Assembly: GCA_038144195.1 (NCBI GenBank)
Contig: JAYQNH010000002.1
Location: 930,001-994,000, forward strand
Length of the DNA: 64,000 nucleotides
Source: VMDJ01 sp038144195
GTDB taxonomy: Bacteria > Pseudomonadota > Gammaproteobacteria > Chromatiales > Chromatiaceae
Direction: 5' to 3'
The position numbers and the translations under genes are program-made. The notes beneath the pieces are model-generated. The model was not told the DNA's origin. It saw only the letters and a list, made by a program, of their open reading frames with translations, and did no database searches. Within the stretch, counting starts at the first letter, position 1. The number at the start of each line of letters is the position of its first letter. This document shows positions 8,725 through 18,720 of the stretch, in pieces.

Positions 8725-9303
8725 ATGTTGCTGATGATCGATAACTATGATTCCTTCACCTTCAATATCGTGCAGTACTTTGGTGAGCTGGGCGCTGATG
8801 TGCGCGTTTATCGAAATGATGAGATTTCCATTGAACAGATTGAAGCGCTAAAGCCAGATCACATGGTGATCTCGCCAGGACCTTGTACGCCACATGAAGC
8901 CGGTATTTCGGTAGAGGCGATTAAACACTTTGCCGGCAAGTTGCCTATCTTGGGTGTGTGCTTGGGTCATCAATCGATTGGTCAGGCTTTTGGTGGAAAG
9001 ATTGTGCATGCGCGCGAGGTGATGCATGGCAAGACCTCGCCGATTCATCATGCGAACACCGGTGTGTTTAGTGATTTGGCGAATCCTTTTTTGGCAACGC
9101 GCTATCACTCGTTAGTGATTGATCAAGCTAGCTTGCCAGATTGCCTAGAAGTTACCGCGTGGACCGAAGTGAACGGTAAGCGCGATGAGATTATGGGTGT
9201 GCGTCATAAGACCTTGGATATTCAAGGCGTGCAATTTCACCCTGAATCAATTTTGACTGAGCATGGCCATGACATGCTGAAGAATTTTCTCGACGGGCGT
9301 TAA
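8725..9303 (+). CDS. trpG: Anthranilate synthase glutamine amidotransferase subunit
   Basis: A 192-residue class I glutamine amidotransferase that supplies ammonia to TrpE for anthranilate synthesis. The N-terminal DNYDSFTFNIVQYF signature, oxyanion and nucleophile motif GVCLGHQSIGQ (catalytic Cys) and the C-terminal VQFHPESILTEHG (His and Glu of the triad) are all present. It heads trpG-trpD-trpC. trpE is not in the window, as in pseudomonads where it lies elsewhere. A shared role in p-aminobenzoate synthesis (PabA) is possible, since one subunit often serves both pathways. Confidence 0.95.
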   Translation: MLLMIDNYDSFTFNIVQYFGELGADVRVYRNDEISIEQIEALKPDHMVISPGPCTPHEAGISVEAIKHFAGKLPILGVCLGHQSIGQAFGGKIVHAREVMHGKTSPIHHANTGVFSDLANPFLATRYHSLVIDQASLPDCLEVTAWTEVNGKRDEIMGVRHKTLDIQGVQFHPESILTEHGHDMLKNFLDGR

Positions 9304-9338
9304 GCCTGATAAAAACAAAAAGCAGGAGGACGCTTGTT

Positions 9339-10369
9339 ATGAATATGTCTCAAGCGATTAATGCAGTATTACAACGCCAAGATCTTAACTCGTCAGAGAT
9401 GACCGAGGTGATGCGCACCATCATGACAGGTGGTGCAACGGATGCTCAGATCGGTGGCTTCCTAATTGGCCTGCGTATGAAAGGCGAAACCGTGACTGAG
9501 ATCGCGGCGGCCGCAAAGGTGATGCGTGAGCTTGCCAGTGGCGTCAATATCAGTGGCTTAGATCATGCAGTGGATATCGTCGGTACCGGTGGTGATGCGT
9601 CAGGTACGTTTAACGTATCAACGGCGAGTATGTTTGTGGCTGCCGCTGCCGGTGCGCATGTGGCAAAGCACGGTAACCGTTCAGTATCGAGTAAGTCAGG
9701 TTCTGCGGATGCGTTAGAAACTGCGGGCATCAATTTGATGTTAAGCAGCGATCAAGTTGAGCAATGTGTTCGTGAGGTCGGTGTGGGCTTTATGTTTGCG
9801 CCAGGTCATCACAGTGCTATGAAACACGCGATTGGTCCGCGTAAAGAAATGGCTGCACGTACGGTCTTTAATGTGTTGGGTCCATTGACCAATCCTGCGG
9901 GTGTACCGAATTTAGTGCTGGGCGTGTTCAGTGATGAGCTGCTCGAGCCATTAGCTAATGTGCTGAAAGAGCTGGGTGCTAACCATGTGATGGTGGTGCA
10001 TTCACGCGATGGTCTTGATGAAATCAGCATCGGTGATGTGACCGATGTGGCAGAGATTAAAGACGGTGAGATCACGCGTTATACGATTGAGCCTGAAGCG
10101 TTTGATTTACAGCGTGTGGCGATTGATTACATTAAAGCCGATGGTCCAGATCAAAGCGTGGCGATGATCCGTGGTTTGTTAGCGGTGAGAAAGGTCCTGC
10201 ACGCGATATCGTTGCGATGAATGCAGGTGCGGCGATTTATGTGTCAGGTCTTGCGGGTAGCTTAGCTGATGGCGTGAAGAAAGCGCAGCAAGTGCTCGAT
10301 AGCGGTGATGGTTTGGCGCGCTTAGAAAAGCTTGCGGCTTTATCGCAAACCTTTAAGGCGGATGCATGA
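9339..10369 (+). pseudogene. trpD: Anthranilate phosphoribosyltransferase, frameshifted near C terminus
   Basis: Transfers phosphoribose from PRPP to anthranilate in tryptophan synthesis. The frame from 9339 has the signatures VDIVGTGGDASGTFNVST (PRPP loop) and KHGNRSVSSKSGSADALE, then drifts at 10184 and stops at 10220. Downstream, in another frame, the normal C terminus (GEKGPARDIVAMNAGAAIY and beyond) runs to 10369, where the stop overlaps trpC (ATGA). Adding one G (GCG-GTG to GCG-GGT at 10184) restores about 343 residues, the usual length. An AGGAGG lies 12 bases before the start. Loss of one G in a GGG run is a typical sequencing error. Confidence 0.93.
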
Positions 10370-11163
10370 GCGGTACGCCGGATATCTTAAAGAAGATTGT
10401 TGCGCGCAAACTCGAAGAGATTGATGAGCGATTAGCGAACATTTCGCTTGATCAGCTGAAGGCACAACTTGATGATGCAGATGCGCCACGCGGCTTTGTG
10501 CAATCGTTGAAAGATAAAATTGCAGCAGGGCAATCGGGTGTTATCTCAGAGATTAAAAAAGCATCTCCATCTAAAGGCGTATTACGTGAGCACTTTGTGC
10601 CCGCTGAGATTGCCAAGAGTTATGCTGATCATGGTGCAGCCTGCTTATCGGTGCTGACCGACGTCGACTTTTTCCAAGGTGGTGATGCGTATCTAAAGCA
10701 AGCACGCGCAGCCTGTTCACTGCCTGTGATCCGTAAAGATTTTATTGTTGATCCTTACCAAGTGTATGAAGCGCGCGCGATGAGTGCGGATTGCATCTTG
10801 TTGATCGTGGCGTGCTTAACTGATCGTCAGCTTGCTGATTTGAATGCCTTAGCTATGAAGCTGGGTATGGATGTTTTGATTGAAGTGCATGATGCTGAAG
10901 AGTTAGAGCGTGCGCTGAAAGTGCCTAATCCGATGATTGGTATCAATAACCGAAACCTGCGTACATTTGATGTCTCGCTACAGACGACATTGGATTTGTT
11001 GACTTCAATTTCCGATGATCGTTTGGTCGTCACCGAAAGTGGTATTCATGCACCTGAAGATGTGGCGTTTATGCGTGAGCACAATGTAAACGCCTTCTTG
11101 GTTGGCGAAGCCTTTATGCGCGCTGATGAGCCGGGTGAAAAATTAGCGGCCTTGTTTGCTTGA
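10366..11163 (+). CDS. trpC: Indole-3-glycerol phosphate synthase
   Basis: A 265-residue TIM-barrel enzyme that closes the indole ring from CdRP. Recognisable motifs are SEIKKASPSKG (catalytic Lys region), ADHGAACLSVLTD, LPVIRKDFIVDPYQ (second catalytic Lys), IGINNRNLRTF and VTESGIHAPEDV. Length and start are normal. The ATG overlaps the trpD stop by four bases, so the two are translationally coupled. It is monofunctional; no TrpF domain is fused. An OsmC-family gene follows after 12 bases. Confidence 0.96.
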   Translation: MSGTPDILKKIVARKLEEIDERLANISLDQLKAQLDDADAPRGFVQSLKDKIAAGQSGVISEIKKASPSKGVLREHFVPAEIAKSYADHGAACLSVLTDVDFFQGGDAYLKQARAACSLPVIRKDFIVDPYQVYEARAMSADCILLIVACLTDRQLADLNALAMKLGMDVLIEVHDAEELERALKVPNPMIGINNRNLRTFDVSLQTTLDLLTSISDDRLVVTESGIHAPEDVAFMREHNVNAFLVGEAFMRADEPGEKLAALFA

Positions 11164-11175
11164 GAGAGAATCGTT

Positions 11176-11586
11176 ATGAAAGCGACAGTGAATTGGATTG
11201 ACGGCATGATGATGGTGGCTGAGTCGCCTTCAGGTCATGCGGTTGTGATGGATGGCCCCGAAGATCTTGGTGGTCGTAATTTGGGTATTCGTCCGATGGA
11301 GATGCTGCTGCTCGGTATGGGTGGTTGTAGCGAGATCGATGTGATTCACATTCTTAAGCGTGGCCGTCATGAAGTGAGCTCGTGTGAAGTGGAGCTCACC
11401 GCGGAGCGTGCTGAGAAAGAACCTAAAGTTTTCACTAAGATCCATGCGCACTTTCGTGTTGGTGGTGCTGAGCTACCTGAAGCGGCGGTTGAGCGCGCTG
11501 TGAAGATGAGTGCAGAAAAGTATTGTTCTGCATCGATCATGCTGGGCGCGATGGCTGAAATCACACACACTTTTGAGATCGTTTAA
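11176..11586 (+). CDS. OsmC-family protein (peroxiredoxin-like)
   Basis: A 136-residue OsmC/Ohr-fold protein. The two conserved Cys are in GMGGCSEIDVI (about residue 52) and EKYCSASIMLG (about residue 115), so hydroperoxide reductase chemistry is possible. It belongs to the YhfA-like branch rather than Ohr itself, judged by the MEMLLLGMGGCS context. GAGAG precedes the ATG. In Pseudomonas aeruginosa a similar gene sits between vfr and speD in trpGDC-vfr-osmC-speD; here the vfr/crp gene is absent and this gene follows trpC directly. Confidence 0.87.
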   Translation: MKATVNWIDGMMMVAESPSGHAVVMDGPEDLGGRNLGIRPMEMLLLGMGGCSEIDVIHILKRGRHEVSSCEVELTAERAEKEPKVFTKIHAHFRVGGAELPEAAVERAVKMSAEKYCSASIMLGAMAEITHTFEIV

Positions 11587-11642
11587 ACGACTTTTTACGC
11601 TAACTTGCCCATCCTTTTTCCTCTAAACAGGAGTTTTGGTCG

Positions 11643-12452
11643 GTGAAAAAACGCATGATGCTTCACGGCTTTAACAATCTGACCAAAACCTTAAGTTTTA
11701 ATATCTACGATATTAACTATGCGAATTCGCCTGAAGAGGAAGAGGCGTACATCAAATATATCGATGAAGAGTACAACGCGGATCGCTTGACTCAGATTCT
11801 TCGCGATGTAAGTGACATCATTGGCGCGAACATTTTGAATATTGCACGTCAAGACTATGAGCCTAGTGGCGCGTCAGTCACCATCTTGATTTCTGAAGAG
11901 CCGATTGTGGCTGAAGAGTTATCTAACTCAGAAGCGCCAGGTCCGTTGCCTGATGCGATTGTGGGTCATTTAGATAAGTCACACTTAACGGTTCACACCT
12001 ATCCTGAAAGTCATCCGGATAACGGTATCTCAACCTTCCGTGTGGATATTGATGTATCAACCTGTGGTCGCATCTCGCCGTTGAAGGCGTTGAACTATCT
12101 GATCCACCAGTTTGATTCAGAGATCGTGATCATGGATTACCGCGTACGAGGCTTTACTCGTGATGTAAACGGTAAGAAGCACTATATCGACCATAAGATT
12201 AATTCGATTCAAAACTTCTTAGCGCGCGATACGCGTGAGCGTTATCAGATGGTGGACGTAAACGTTTATCAAGAAAACATCTTCCATACCAAGATGATGC
12301 TGAAAGACTTTGATTTGAACTCGTATATGTTTGGTACCGACATTGATGATGTAGCACCAAAAGAGCAGCGTGAGATTTCAAATAAGCTGCGTCATGAGAT
12401 GTTAGAGATCTTTTACGGTCGCAACATGTCGCGGAGCAAGAAGCTCAGCTAA
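11643..12452 (+). CDS. speD: S-adenosylmethionine decarboxylase proenzyme (E. coli type)
   Basis: A 269-residue pyruvoyl-dependent enzyme making decarboxylated AdoMet for spermidine synthesis. The start is GTG at 11643 with AGGAG about 9 bases upstream. The self-cleavage site is the Ser in LDKSHLTVHTYPESHP (about residue 113), which becomes the pyruvoyl group. Other class 1a motifs are STCGRISPLKALNYLIHQF and DYRVRGFTRDVNG. Length matches the E. coli and Pseudomonas type. Its stop is only 3 bases from the convergent apaH stop, with no room for a separate terminator. speE is not in the window. Confidence 0.95.
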   Translation: MKKRMMLHGFNNLTKTLSFNIYDINYANSPEEEEAYIKYIDEEYNADRLTQILRDVSDIIGANILNIARQDYEPSGASVTILISEEPIVAEELSNSEAPGPLPDAIVGHLDKSHLTVHTYPESHPDNGISTFRVDIDVSTCGRISPLKALNYLIHQFDSEIVIMDYRVRGFTRDVNGKKHYIDHKINSIQNFLARDTRERYQMVDVNVYQENIFHTKMMLKDFDLNSYMFGTDIDDVAPKEQREISNKLRHEMLEIFYGRNMSRSKKLS

Positions 12453-12455
12453 GTA

Positions 12456-13292
12456 TTAGCTGATCGAGCAGTTAGCTCGGCAGTCGAGATGGATCGGTTT
12501 TGGCTGATCTTTCTCTAAGGCAATCGCCGTGAGTTTCCCGCCCCATAAGCAGCCGCTATCGATAGCCCACACATTATTTTGATGGCGATAGCCCAGCGTC
12601 GACCAATGACCAAAGATGATGCGTGTGTCGCTGCTTTGGCGTTGCGGATGTTGGAACCAAGGGATGATCTTTTTATCGTCAATCTGTTCTGGTGCGAGCT
12701 TCTCTTTCATTGAAAAACTGCCATCGGCTTTACAGTAACGTAGGCGCGTAAAACAGTTGGTGATGTAACGATGACGATCCATTCCGCTTAATGTGGCATC
12801 CCAGCGATTCGGTTTACTGCCATACATGTCGGCAAAGAAGTCGACGGCATCATCGCCATGAATGATGGCTTCAACTTCTGCGGCATAACTCAGCGCCTCA
12901 TCAAAGCTCCATTCAGGACTTAAGCCAGCATGCACCATGCCGTAGCCGAGATCGACATCATAATGCGCTAGCTTTTGTTGGCGTAACCACTCGATGAGTT
13001 CATCACGATCTGGCGCATTGAGTATGGCGTTAAGTGTTTCACCTTTGTGCGCTTTGCTGTCATTGCCAAAGGCGATGGCTAACAAATGCAGATCGTGATT
13101 TCCCCAGACGCTAGTGACACGATCACCAAGTGATTTCAGGTAGCGTAGGGTCTCAAGTGATTTTGGACCGCGATTCACCAAGTCCCCAACAAACCATAGA
13201 TGGTCTTGTTCGGGGGCGAAATTAATCTGGTCTAGCAATGCGATTAGCTCGTCGTAACAGCCTTGGATATCACCGATCGCGTAGGTCGTCAT
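12456..13292 (-). CDS. apaH: Diadenosine tetraphosphatase (symmetrical)
   Basis: A 278-residue PPP-family metallophosphatase that splits Ap4A into two ADP and also decaps Np4-capped RNAs. The motifs are GDIQGCYDEL (metal ligands at the N terminus), GDLVNRGPKSLE and GNHDLHLLA; VHAGLSPEWS and the C-terminal FGHWSTLGYRHQ complete the family pattern. The start overlaps the apaG stop by one base (TAATG), so the pair is coupled. Same order as in E. coli and Pseudomonas. Confidence 0.95.
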   Translation of the reverse strand: MTTYAIGDIQGCYDELIALLDQINFAPEQDHLWFVGDLVNRGPKSLETLRYLKSLGDRVTSVWGNHDLHLLAIAFGNDSKAHKGETLNAILNAPDRDELIEWLRQQKLAHYDVDLGYGMVHAGLSPEWSFDEALSYAAEVEAIIHGDDAVDFFADMYGSKPNRWDATLSGMDRHRYITNCFTRLRYCKADGSFSMKEKLAPEQIDDKKIIPWFQHPQRQSSDTRIIFGHWSTLGYRHQNNVWAIDSGCLWGGKLTAIALEKDQPKPIHLDCRANCSIS

Positions 13293-13675
13293 TAGTGCAA
13301 CGTTCGAGGGATGGCTAAAGAGAAGCGATCAATTGGCGCCAAGAAAGTATCACCTTCATCGGTGACCATTTCGTATTCACCTTCCATCACGCCAACCGGT
13401 GTTTCAAGTACCGCGCCGCTAGTGTATTCAAAATGCTCGCCAGGATTGAGATGCGGTTGCTCGCCAACTACGCCTTCGCCGCGTACTTCTTGCACTTTGC
13501 CGTTGGCGTCGGTGATCAACCAATGACGATTGAGTAACTTTGCTGGGGTGGCACCACGATTATTAATGGTGATGGTGTAGGCAAAGACATAGCGGTCGAC
13601 GGTTGGGTCGGACTGCTCAGAGATGTAGTCGGTGACAACATCAATATCGATCTGTGCGTTATCAATCTCAGACAT
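13292..13675 (-). CDS. apaG: ApaG/CorD protein
   Basis: A 127-residue single-domain protein of the ApaG (DUF525) family with an immunoglobulin-like fold. Typical segments are FAYTITINNRGATPAKLLNRHWLITDA, VRGEGVVGEQPHLNPGEHF and YTSGAVLETPVGVMEGEY, given here as separate parts of one continuous domain. Its cellular role is unsettled; in Salmonella CorD mutation affects Co resistance and Mg efflux. It is coupled to apaH by a one-base overlap and lies 73 bases downstream of the repaired pdxA end. The rsmA (ksgA) gene that normally sits between pdxA and apaG is missing here. Confidence 0.93.
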   Translation of the reverse strand: MSEIDNAQIDIDVVTDYISEQSDPTVDRYVFAYTITINNRGATPAKLLNRHWLITDANGKVQEVRGEGVVGEQPHLNPGEHFEYTSGAVLETPVGVMEGEYEMVTDEGDTFLAPIDRFSLAIPRTLH

Positions 13676-13748
13676 ACTACTTACCTAAAGTGAATAACTG
13701 CAAAGTAAAAGGACTTACGTGTAAAAGCAAGCCGATAGCGTTCAGGGT

Positions 13749-14732
13749 TTAGTCGTTAGACGTATGATCGCTGGTCATCAGTACCGCTTGCTCAATCGCG
13801 GCCATCAAGCTGCCCATGTCGGCTTTGCTAGTGCCTGCAAGATCAAGAGCGGTACCGTGATCAACTGAGGTACGAACGATAGGGAAGGCCTAAGGTGATG
13901 TTGACCGCATGACCAAAGCCCATGTGTTTAAGCACCGGCAATCCTTGATCGTGGTACATCGCGAGAACCGCGTCGGCTTCGACAAGATGACGTGGTGTAA
14001 ATAAGGTATCAGCAGGTAGTGGTTTGCTGAGCTGAATGCCACGCGTGCGGAGCTCTGCGAGCGTTGGCTCGATGACCTCAATCTCTTCTCGACCAAGATA
14101 ACCATCTTCACCGGCATGAGGGTTAAGACCACATACCAAGATGTTTGGCTGGCTAATACCAAAGCGTTCGCGAAGATCTTTATCTAGCGCATTGATCACC
14201 AATGTAAGCACGTCGGGCGTAATCGCTGCAGGCACATCTTTTAACGCTAAATGCGTCGTCGCGAGTGCAACGCGAAGGCCGGGGCAGGCGAGCATCATCA
14301 CTGGATGACCGCCACTGATTTCCGCAAGGAATTCGGTATGTCCGCTAAACGCGATACCGGCTTGGTTAATGATGCCTTTATGTACAGGCGCGGTGATCAT
14401 GCCGGCGTAGGTGCCATCGACACAGCCTTGCGCGGCATGCCGCAGGTATCGAGCACATAAGCGCTGTTGTTTGGATTTAACTCGCCTGTGGTGACGTCAT
14501 CACGCAGCTTTATCTCTCGCACATACAGCGAGCCGGCAGCTGCAGGTTCAGTCTGACCTTGGTAGGGAATTGCTTGGAATTTTAGACCGAGTTGCTCGGC
14601 GCGTTGAGTGAGTAGCTCAGGGTCAGCAATCGCTACGATGGGGCGGTTATGTACTTGCTGCGCACAGCTAACAACCAGATCAGGGCCAATGCCGGCGGGT
14701 TCGCCGGGAGTCAGCGCAAGCGCTTGGTTCAT
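13749..14732 (-). pseudogene. pdxA: 4-hydroxythreonine-4-phosphate dehydrogenase, two frameshifts
   Basis: Pyridoxal-phosphate pathway enzyme. The N-terminal part (14732 down to about 14446) begins MNQALALTPGEPAGIGPDL. The middle part has MITAPVHKGIINQAG, GHTEFLAE, LNPHAGEDGYLGREE and MYHDQGLPVLKHMGFGHAVN with the metal-binding His residues. The end reads, in the first frame again, VRTSVDHGTALDLAGTSKAD and stops at 13749. One missing C at about 14446 (GATACC-TGC should be GATACC-CTG) and one extra C at about 13888 (CCTTCCCTAT should be CCTTCCTAT) explain everything. Both lie in C runs, so sequencing error is likely. Repaired length is about 328 residues, normal. The start overlaps the surA stop. 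Confidence 0.92.
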
Positions 14733-16027
14733 CGCAAATCATCCAAGCGAAGATCGATGAAGGCTTCATCGCGTAAACGACGCAGGTACTCTTCTTTCGC
14801 TTCTTCACTTTTGCGTTTGATTACAGCTTTACGCGCAGCTTTGCGGCGAACGTCATCAGATTTATCATGCTGACGACGATCAACAACATGGATGATGTGC
14901 CAACCAAAGCGTGATTTAAACGGTGCGCTGATAGCGCCTTTCGGGGTTTGGTTCATCACCTCTTCAAATTCAGGAACCATTTGGTCAGGACTAACCCAAC
15001 CTAGCTCACCACCTTTGATCGCAGAGCCGGTATCCGATGAATGAGAGCGTGCAAGGTTCGTGAAGTCTTCACCTTGTTCTGCACGTTCGCGGAGTTGTTC
15101 GAGTTTGATCTTTGCATCGCTGTCTGAGGTCACCTCATCTGTACGAATTAAGATGTGACGCGCTTCAGTTTGGGTCACGATCTCTTGCGAGGCCTCTGGG
15201 ATACGGAACTCTGCCGCCTTAAGAATATTAAAGCCGTTGCTGCTGCGGAACGGACCAACCACATCACCAGCATTCATCTTGGCAACGATTTCTTGATAAC
15301 CACGCGGGAGTTGCGCAAAGGCTAACCAACCCACATCGCCGCCTTGAAGTGCGTTAGATGCATCAGAGGTGCCGATAGCCACTTGTTCAAACGATTCGCC
15401 AGCATCAATTCGTTTGCGTGCTTTGTCAGCTTTTTTTGCCGCAGCTTTCGCTTCATCAGCTGTTGCGCCATCTGGAGTGCGCACCAAGATATGGAATAAA
15501 CGTACTTCACGACGTTTAGCCGCGTTGGCATCTTGTGCAGCAATCAGGCTGTCAATTTCAGAGTCAGAGACCTGAATACGGTTAGTGACTTCTTTATCAA
15601 TCAGTCGCTGAAGTGTGAGCTGATTTTTAATCTTGTTGCGAAAGAAGTCGAAGCTTGTGCCTTCTTTTGCCAATGCTTCACGCAATTGATCGAGCGTGAG
15701 TTTATTGTTTTTGGCAATCTGCGCCATCGCTTCAGCAACACGATCAGATGAGGCAGTGATGCCAAGCTTGGAGGCTTCAGCCAATTGAAGCTTCTCTAGA
15801 ATGAGATTATCAAGGGTGTTGGTAAGCACTTGCTCTTGTGATGGCAAGGCGTTGGGGTTGCGCTTAGCGAGTGCTGAATAATTTTCTTGCGCACGTGATT
15901 TGAGCTCGCTGAGCATCACCACGTCTTTACCCACAACGGCAATGATACGGTCTACGAGCTCAATGGCAGCATGTGCAACTGAGAGTGACGCCCCAAACAG
16001 CAGGGCAGCGATCAATTTTTTAGTCAT
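14729..16027 (-). CDS. surA: Periplasmic peptidyl-prolyl isomerase and OMP chaperone
   Basis: A 432-residue periplasmic chaperone for outer-membrane proteins. A signal peptide (1-20, ending AHA) is followed by the SurA N-terminal chaperone domain starting IELVDRIIAVVGKDVV. Two parvulin domains follow (about 170-270 with RREVRLFHILV, and about 280-380 with EARHILIRTDE), and a C-terminal helix. It sits between lptD and pdxA, overlapping both by a few bases, as in the standard lptD-surA-pdxA operon. LptD is itself a major SurA client. It is intact, in contrast to both neighbours. Confidence 0.95.
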   Translation of the reverse strand: MTKKLIAALLFGASLSVAHAAIELVDRIIAVVGKDVVMLSELKSRAQENYSALAKRNPNALPSQEQVLTNTLDNLILEKLQLAEASKLGITASSDRVAEAMAQIAKNNKLTLDQLREALAKEGTSFDFFRNKIKNQLTLQRLIDKEVTNRIQVSDSEIDSLIAAQDANAAKRREVRLFHILVRTPDGATADEAKAAAKKADKARKRIDAGESFEQVAIGTSDASNALQGGDVGWLAFAQLPRGYQEIVAKMNAGDVVGPFRSSNGFNILKAAEFRIPEASQEIVTQTEARHILIRTDEVTSDSDAKIKLEQLRERAEQGEDFTNLARSHSSDTGSAIKGGELGWVSPDQMVPEFEEVMNQTPKGAISAPFKSRFGWHIIHVVDRRQHDKSDDVRRKAARKAVIKRKSEEAKEEYLRRLRDEAFIDLRLDDLR

Positions 16028-18720
16028 CTTCTCGACGGTATCCGTAGATGCGATCGTTCAAAAGGGTTTCTGTGTCATCACCAATACGACCTAGACCATT
16101 AAGTTCGAATTCAACCGTGAAGGTTGGTGATTCGTCACCGGTTGCGCGGCTAGCAAATGTACGAACACGCCAGCAGCAGCTTCCGTATTCAAAACCAGCT
16201 AAAGCGTCGAGGTCTTTATCATCCTTTAGAGAACGATTCAGACGAGCGAAAAGGTTGGTTTTTGGTGCGACAGACCAAATGCCACTGATATCTAACTGTT
16301 GGTTGTTATCAGTCGCTCGTGGTCGATGCATCGTTATAGATGTATTTGATGTTGAATAGTTCCGTATTGCTCGCGTAGAAATTCGCAGAAGCAGTCGCGG
16401 TTTTCAGATCGTCGGTATTGGTATCAAACAATGCGTTCAGCTTTGTTTCCCAGTGTTGCGCAGGTTTCCATGCGATTTCGCCGACAAGATCAGATTTGTT
16501 AGTTCTAACGTTACCATTGTAATCGTTGAATGCTGAGATATTCGTGCCAGTAGGCGCTAACACTCTACGGTCTTCAAAATAGAAGACTTCACCGACGCTC
16601 GCGCGGAAAATTTCAGAGCCGTTGTCATTGCTTATAATACGGCTAGTCAAACCTAATGAAATTTGATTTGCATCACTGACTCTATCCGGACCGTTGAAAC
16701 GGTTCTCGCGGAACAATTGATCAAAATCAAAGCCGTAAACGGATGTATCAAAAACATTGATAGCGCTTTGATCTTTGTAAGGCGTGTAGAGGTAGTAGAC
16801 GCGTGGCTCGAGAGTTTGAAGTACGCCTTCACCAAACCATGAGGTATTACGTTCAAAATAGAGGCCGCTATCGACACTTGCGGTATAAGTGCTTCTACTG
16901 ACAGAGCTGTCGGTTTGTAGCGTCTGTATTTGTACTGTAGGAGGTGTGACGAACAGAAAGCGCAGGCTTCAAGTGATACCAAGGCTCACGCAGATCTAAA
17001 GCCACGCGCGGTTTGATATCGTAACGCTCACCTTCAATTGATTCAGCGACATCCTTAGAAAAGCTCACTGCTTCCGCATCCAGTTCCATAATCAGTGGGC
17101 TATCACCACGAAGCTTGTCGTTATCGCCGTGGAATAAAACTTGCGGGAGTCGAGCATATTGCTCGGTGGCATTCAGTGCTTGGAAGTCCTGGAACTTAAC
17201 CAATGAATACCAGTTATCTGCTTGATACTTCATCTCAGCACGACGCTCAAGTTGTGTGGTATTGGCTACCGCAAGCGTGCCGCCAAAGTCGTTTAGATAA
17301 TCGTTATCTGAGACTTCATTAAATAAGAAGTTACCTGTTAAGCGATCATCAAAGGTCGCAGAGGTATCGATCTTCAATGAGCTGCGGGAGCTATTGCCGG
17401 TGTATTTGTCGTCACTAATTGCATCAGCTGAGATGGTGCCTTTTGCCATTTCGGTGAGGAAGCGATATTCGCCGCCCAACATTGCGCCGCGCTCGGTTAG
17501 ATAACGCGGATAAAGCGTTAGGTCATAGTTAGGCGCAAGGTTTAAGTAATAAGGCAGGTGAAATCAAAGCCGTTATCTTTGCTATTACTGAAGGTGGGGC
17601 GAAGGACGCCACTGCGACGACGGTCGTCCAATGGGAAGCTCATCGCAGGTAAGTAAGCAATCGGCATGTCGCCCAACGTTGATTGTAGCGTGCGTTGCCC
17701 AAGCTACGCCTTCTTTTTGATCCATGATCAGCTTGTCAGCATGTAATGACCATGCGTTATCACCTGGTGCACAGGTGGTGTAGGTCACCGTGTTATGTTC
17801 ACTGTGCAGATCATCGATGATGTTGGTGCTCTCAGAGGTGCCGCGACCTAAGATGCCAGGCATACGATAAGTCACATCGGTTGCATCGCCGCTGCGGCTC
17901 TTGGTGTTGTAGGACACGCGTGGTGCGCTCATGCGCATATCAGGCATGATCATCAACACATCGCCTTGCGCATTTAACTGACCAGACTCTTGGTTGTAGC
18001 GCATAGCTTCTGCAAAAATTTGTTGAGAGCCTTGGGTGTGCTCGACATTCCCAATGAAGATGTTCTCATTGGTCTCACGGCTCAGTTCGGCTGAGTCAGC
18101 CACGATATCCATCGGTGCATTGGCATTGTTGCCATCAAAGCTGACAAAAGTCGGTAGCTGATTGGTTTCTACGCCACATGAACCCCAGTTAAGCTTTTCA
18201 TCGAGACGGCTCGCATTGCTCGCTGAGCTGACAACCTTGGCGATAGGATCTGTAGTCACCGTTTCAGCTGCAGGCGTAGGTTTTTGTGCAGGTTGTGCAA
18301 CAACAGGTTCGGGTTTAGAGACAGGTTTTGGCTTGCTCGGAACCGGCTCTGGAATAACGACCGGTTTTGCTTCTTCAGCAGGCTCTGCCGCTTTAGCTAC
18401 TGGCGCTGCTTGGCTTAATCCAACCGATCCTTTCGGTGTGTAGGCAGGTGCCACTGTTGGTTGCTCAGCAATCGATAAGGCAGCGGGCTTGGCGGGTGAC
18501 GATAGTGCTTTCACGATCGGTGCTGCAGCTGGGCGATCTTCCAATACGACACCATTTTTGTAGCATTCCCATTGACCATCAGAACCAGCTTTACATTCCC
18601 AAGCGCGACTATCGTTAGCGAGAGCAGCTTGGCTGAGTAACGAGATCGGCATTCAAAACCGTCGCGATCGCGACAGACAATGGACGTATTTTTAAGGAGT
18701 TTGCAAGTATGAAAAAGCAT
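16020..18720 (-). pseudogene. lptD: LPS-assembly outer-membrane protein LptD, about six frameshifts
   Basis: Outer-membrane beta-barrel that inserts lipopolysaccharide with LptE. Fragments in shifting frames together give a complete LptD: signal peptide, a Pro/Ala/Lys-rich linker of about 100 residues (unusually long), the jellyroll (IFIGNVEHTQGSQQIFAEAMR), then barrel strands to the end at 16020. The disulfide cysteines are all preserved (GSCGVE, TTCAPGDNAW and the CC pair in SCCWRV). Breaks lie near 18688 (A run), 18651 (AA), 17684 (GGG), 17553 (CC), 16918 (AAA) and 16330. Restoring single bases joins the pieces. Because LptD is normally essential and the breaks are mostly in homopolymers, I regard the gene as functional in the organism. 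The start at 18720 is the best guess after repair. Confidence 0.9.

Noticed and set aside
12453..12500. Terminator between speD and apaH
   Set aside because: Only 3 bases separate the convergent stops; a weak CGAGC/GCTCG stem lies inside apaH and has no T run.
18162..18443. Gly/Thr-rich plus-strand frame opposite lptD
   Set aside because: It is the complement of the Pro/Ala-rich LptD linker; composition is explained by that.
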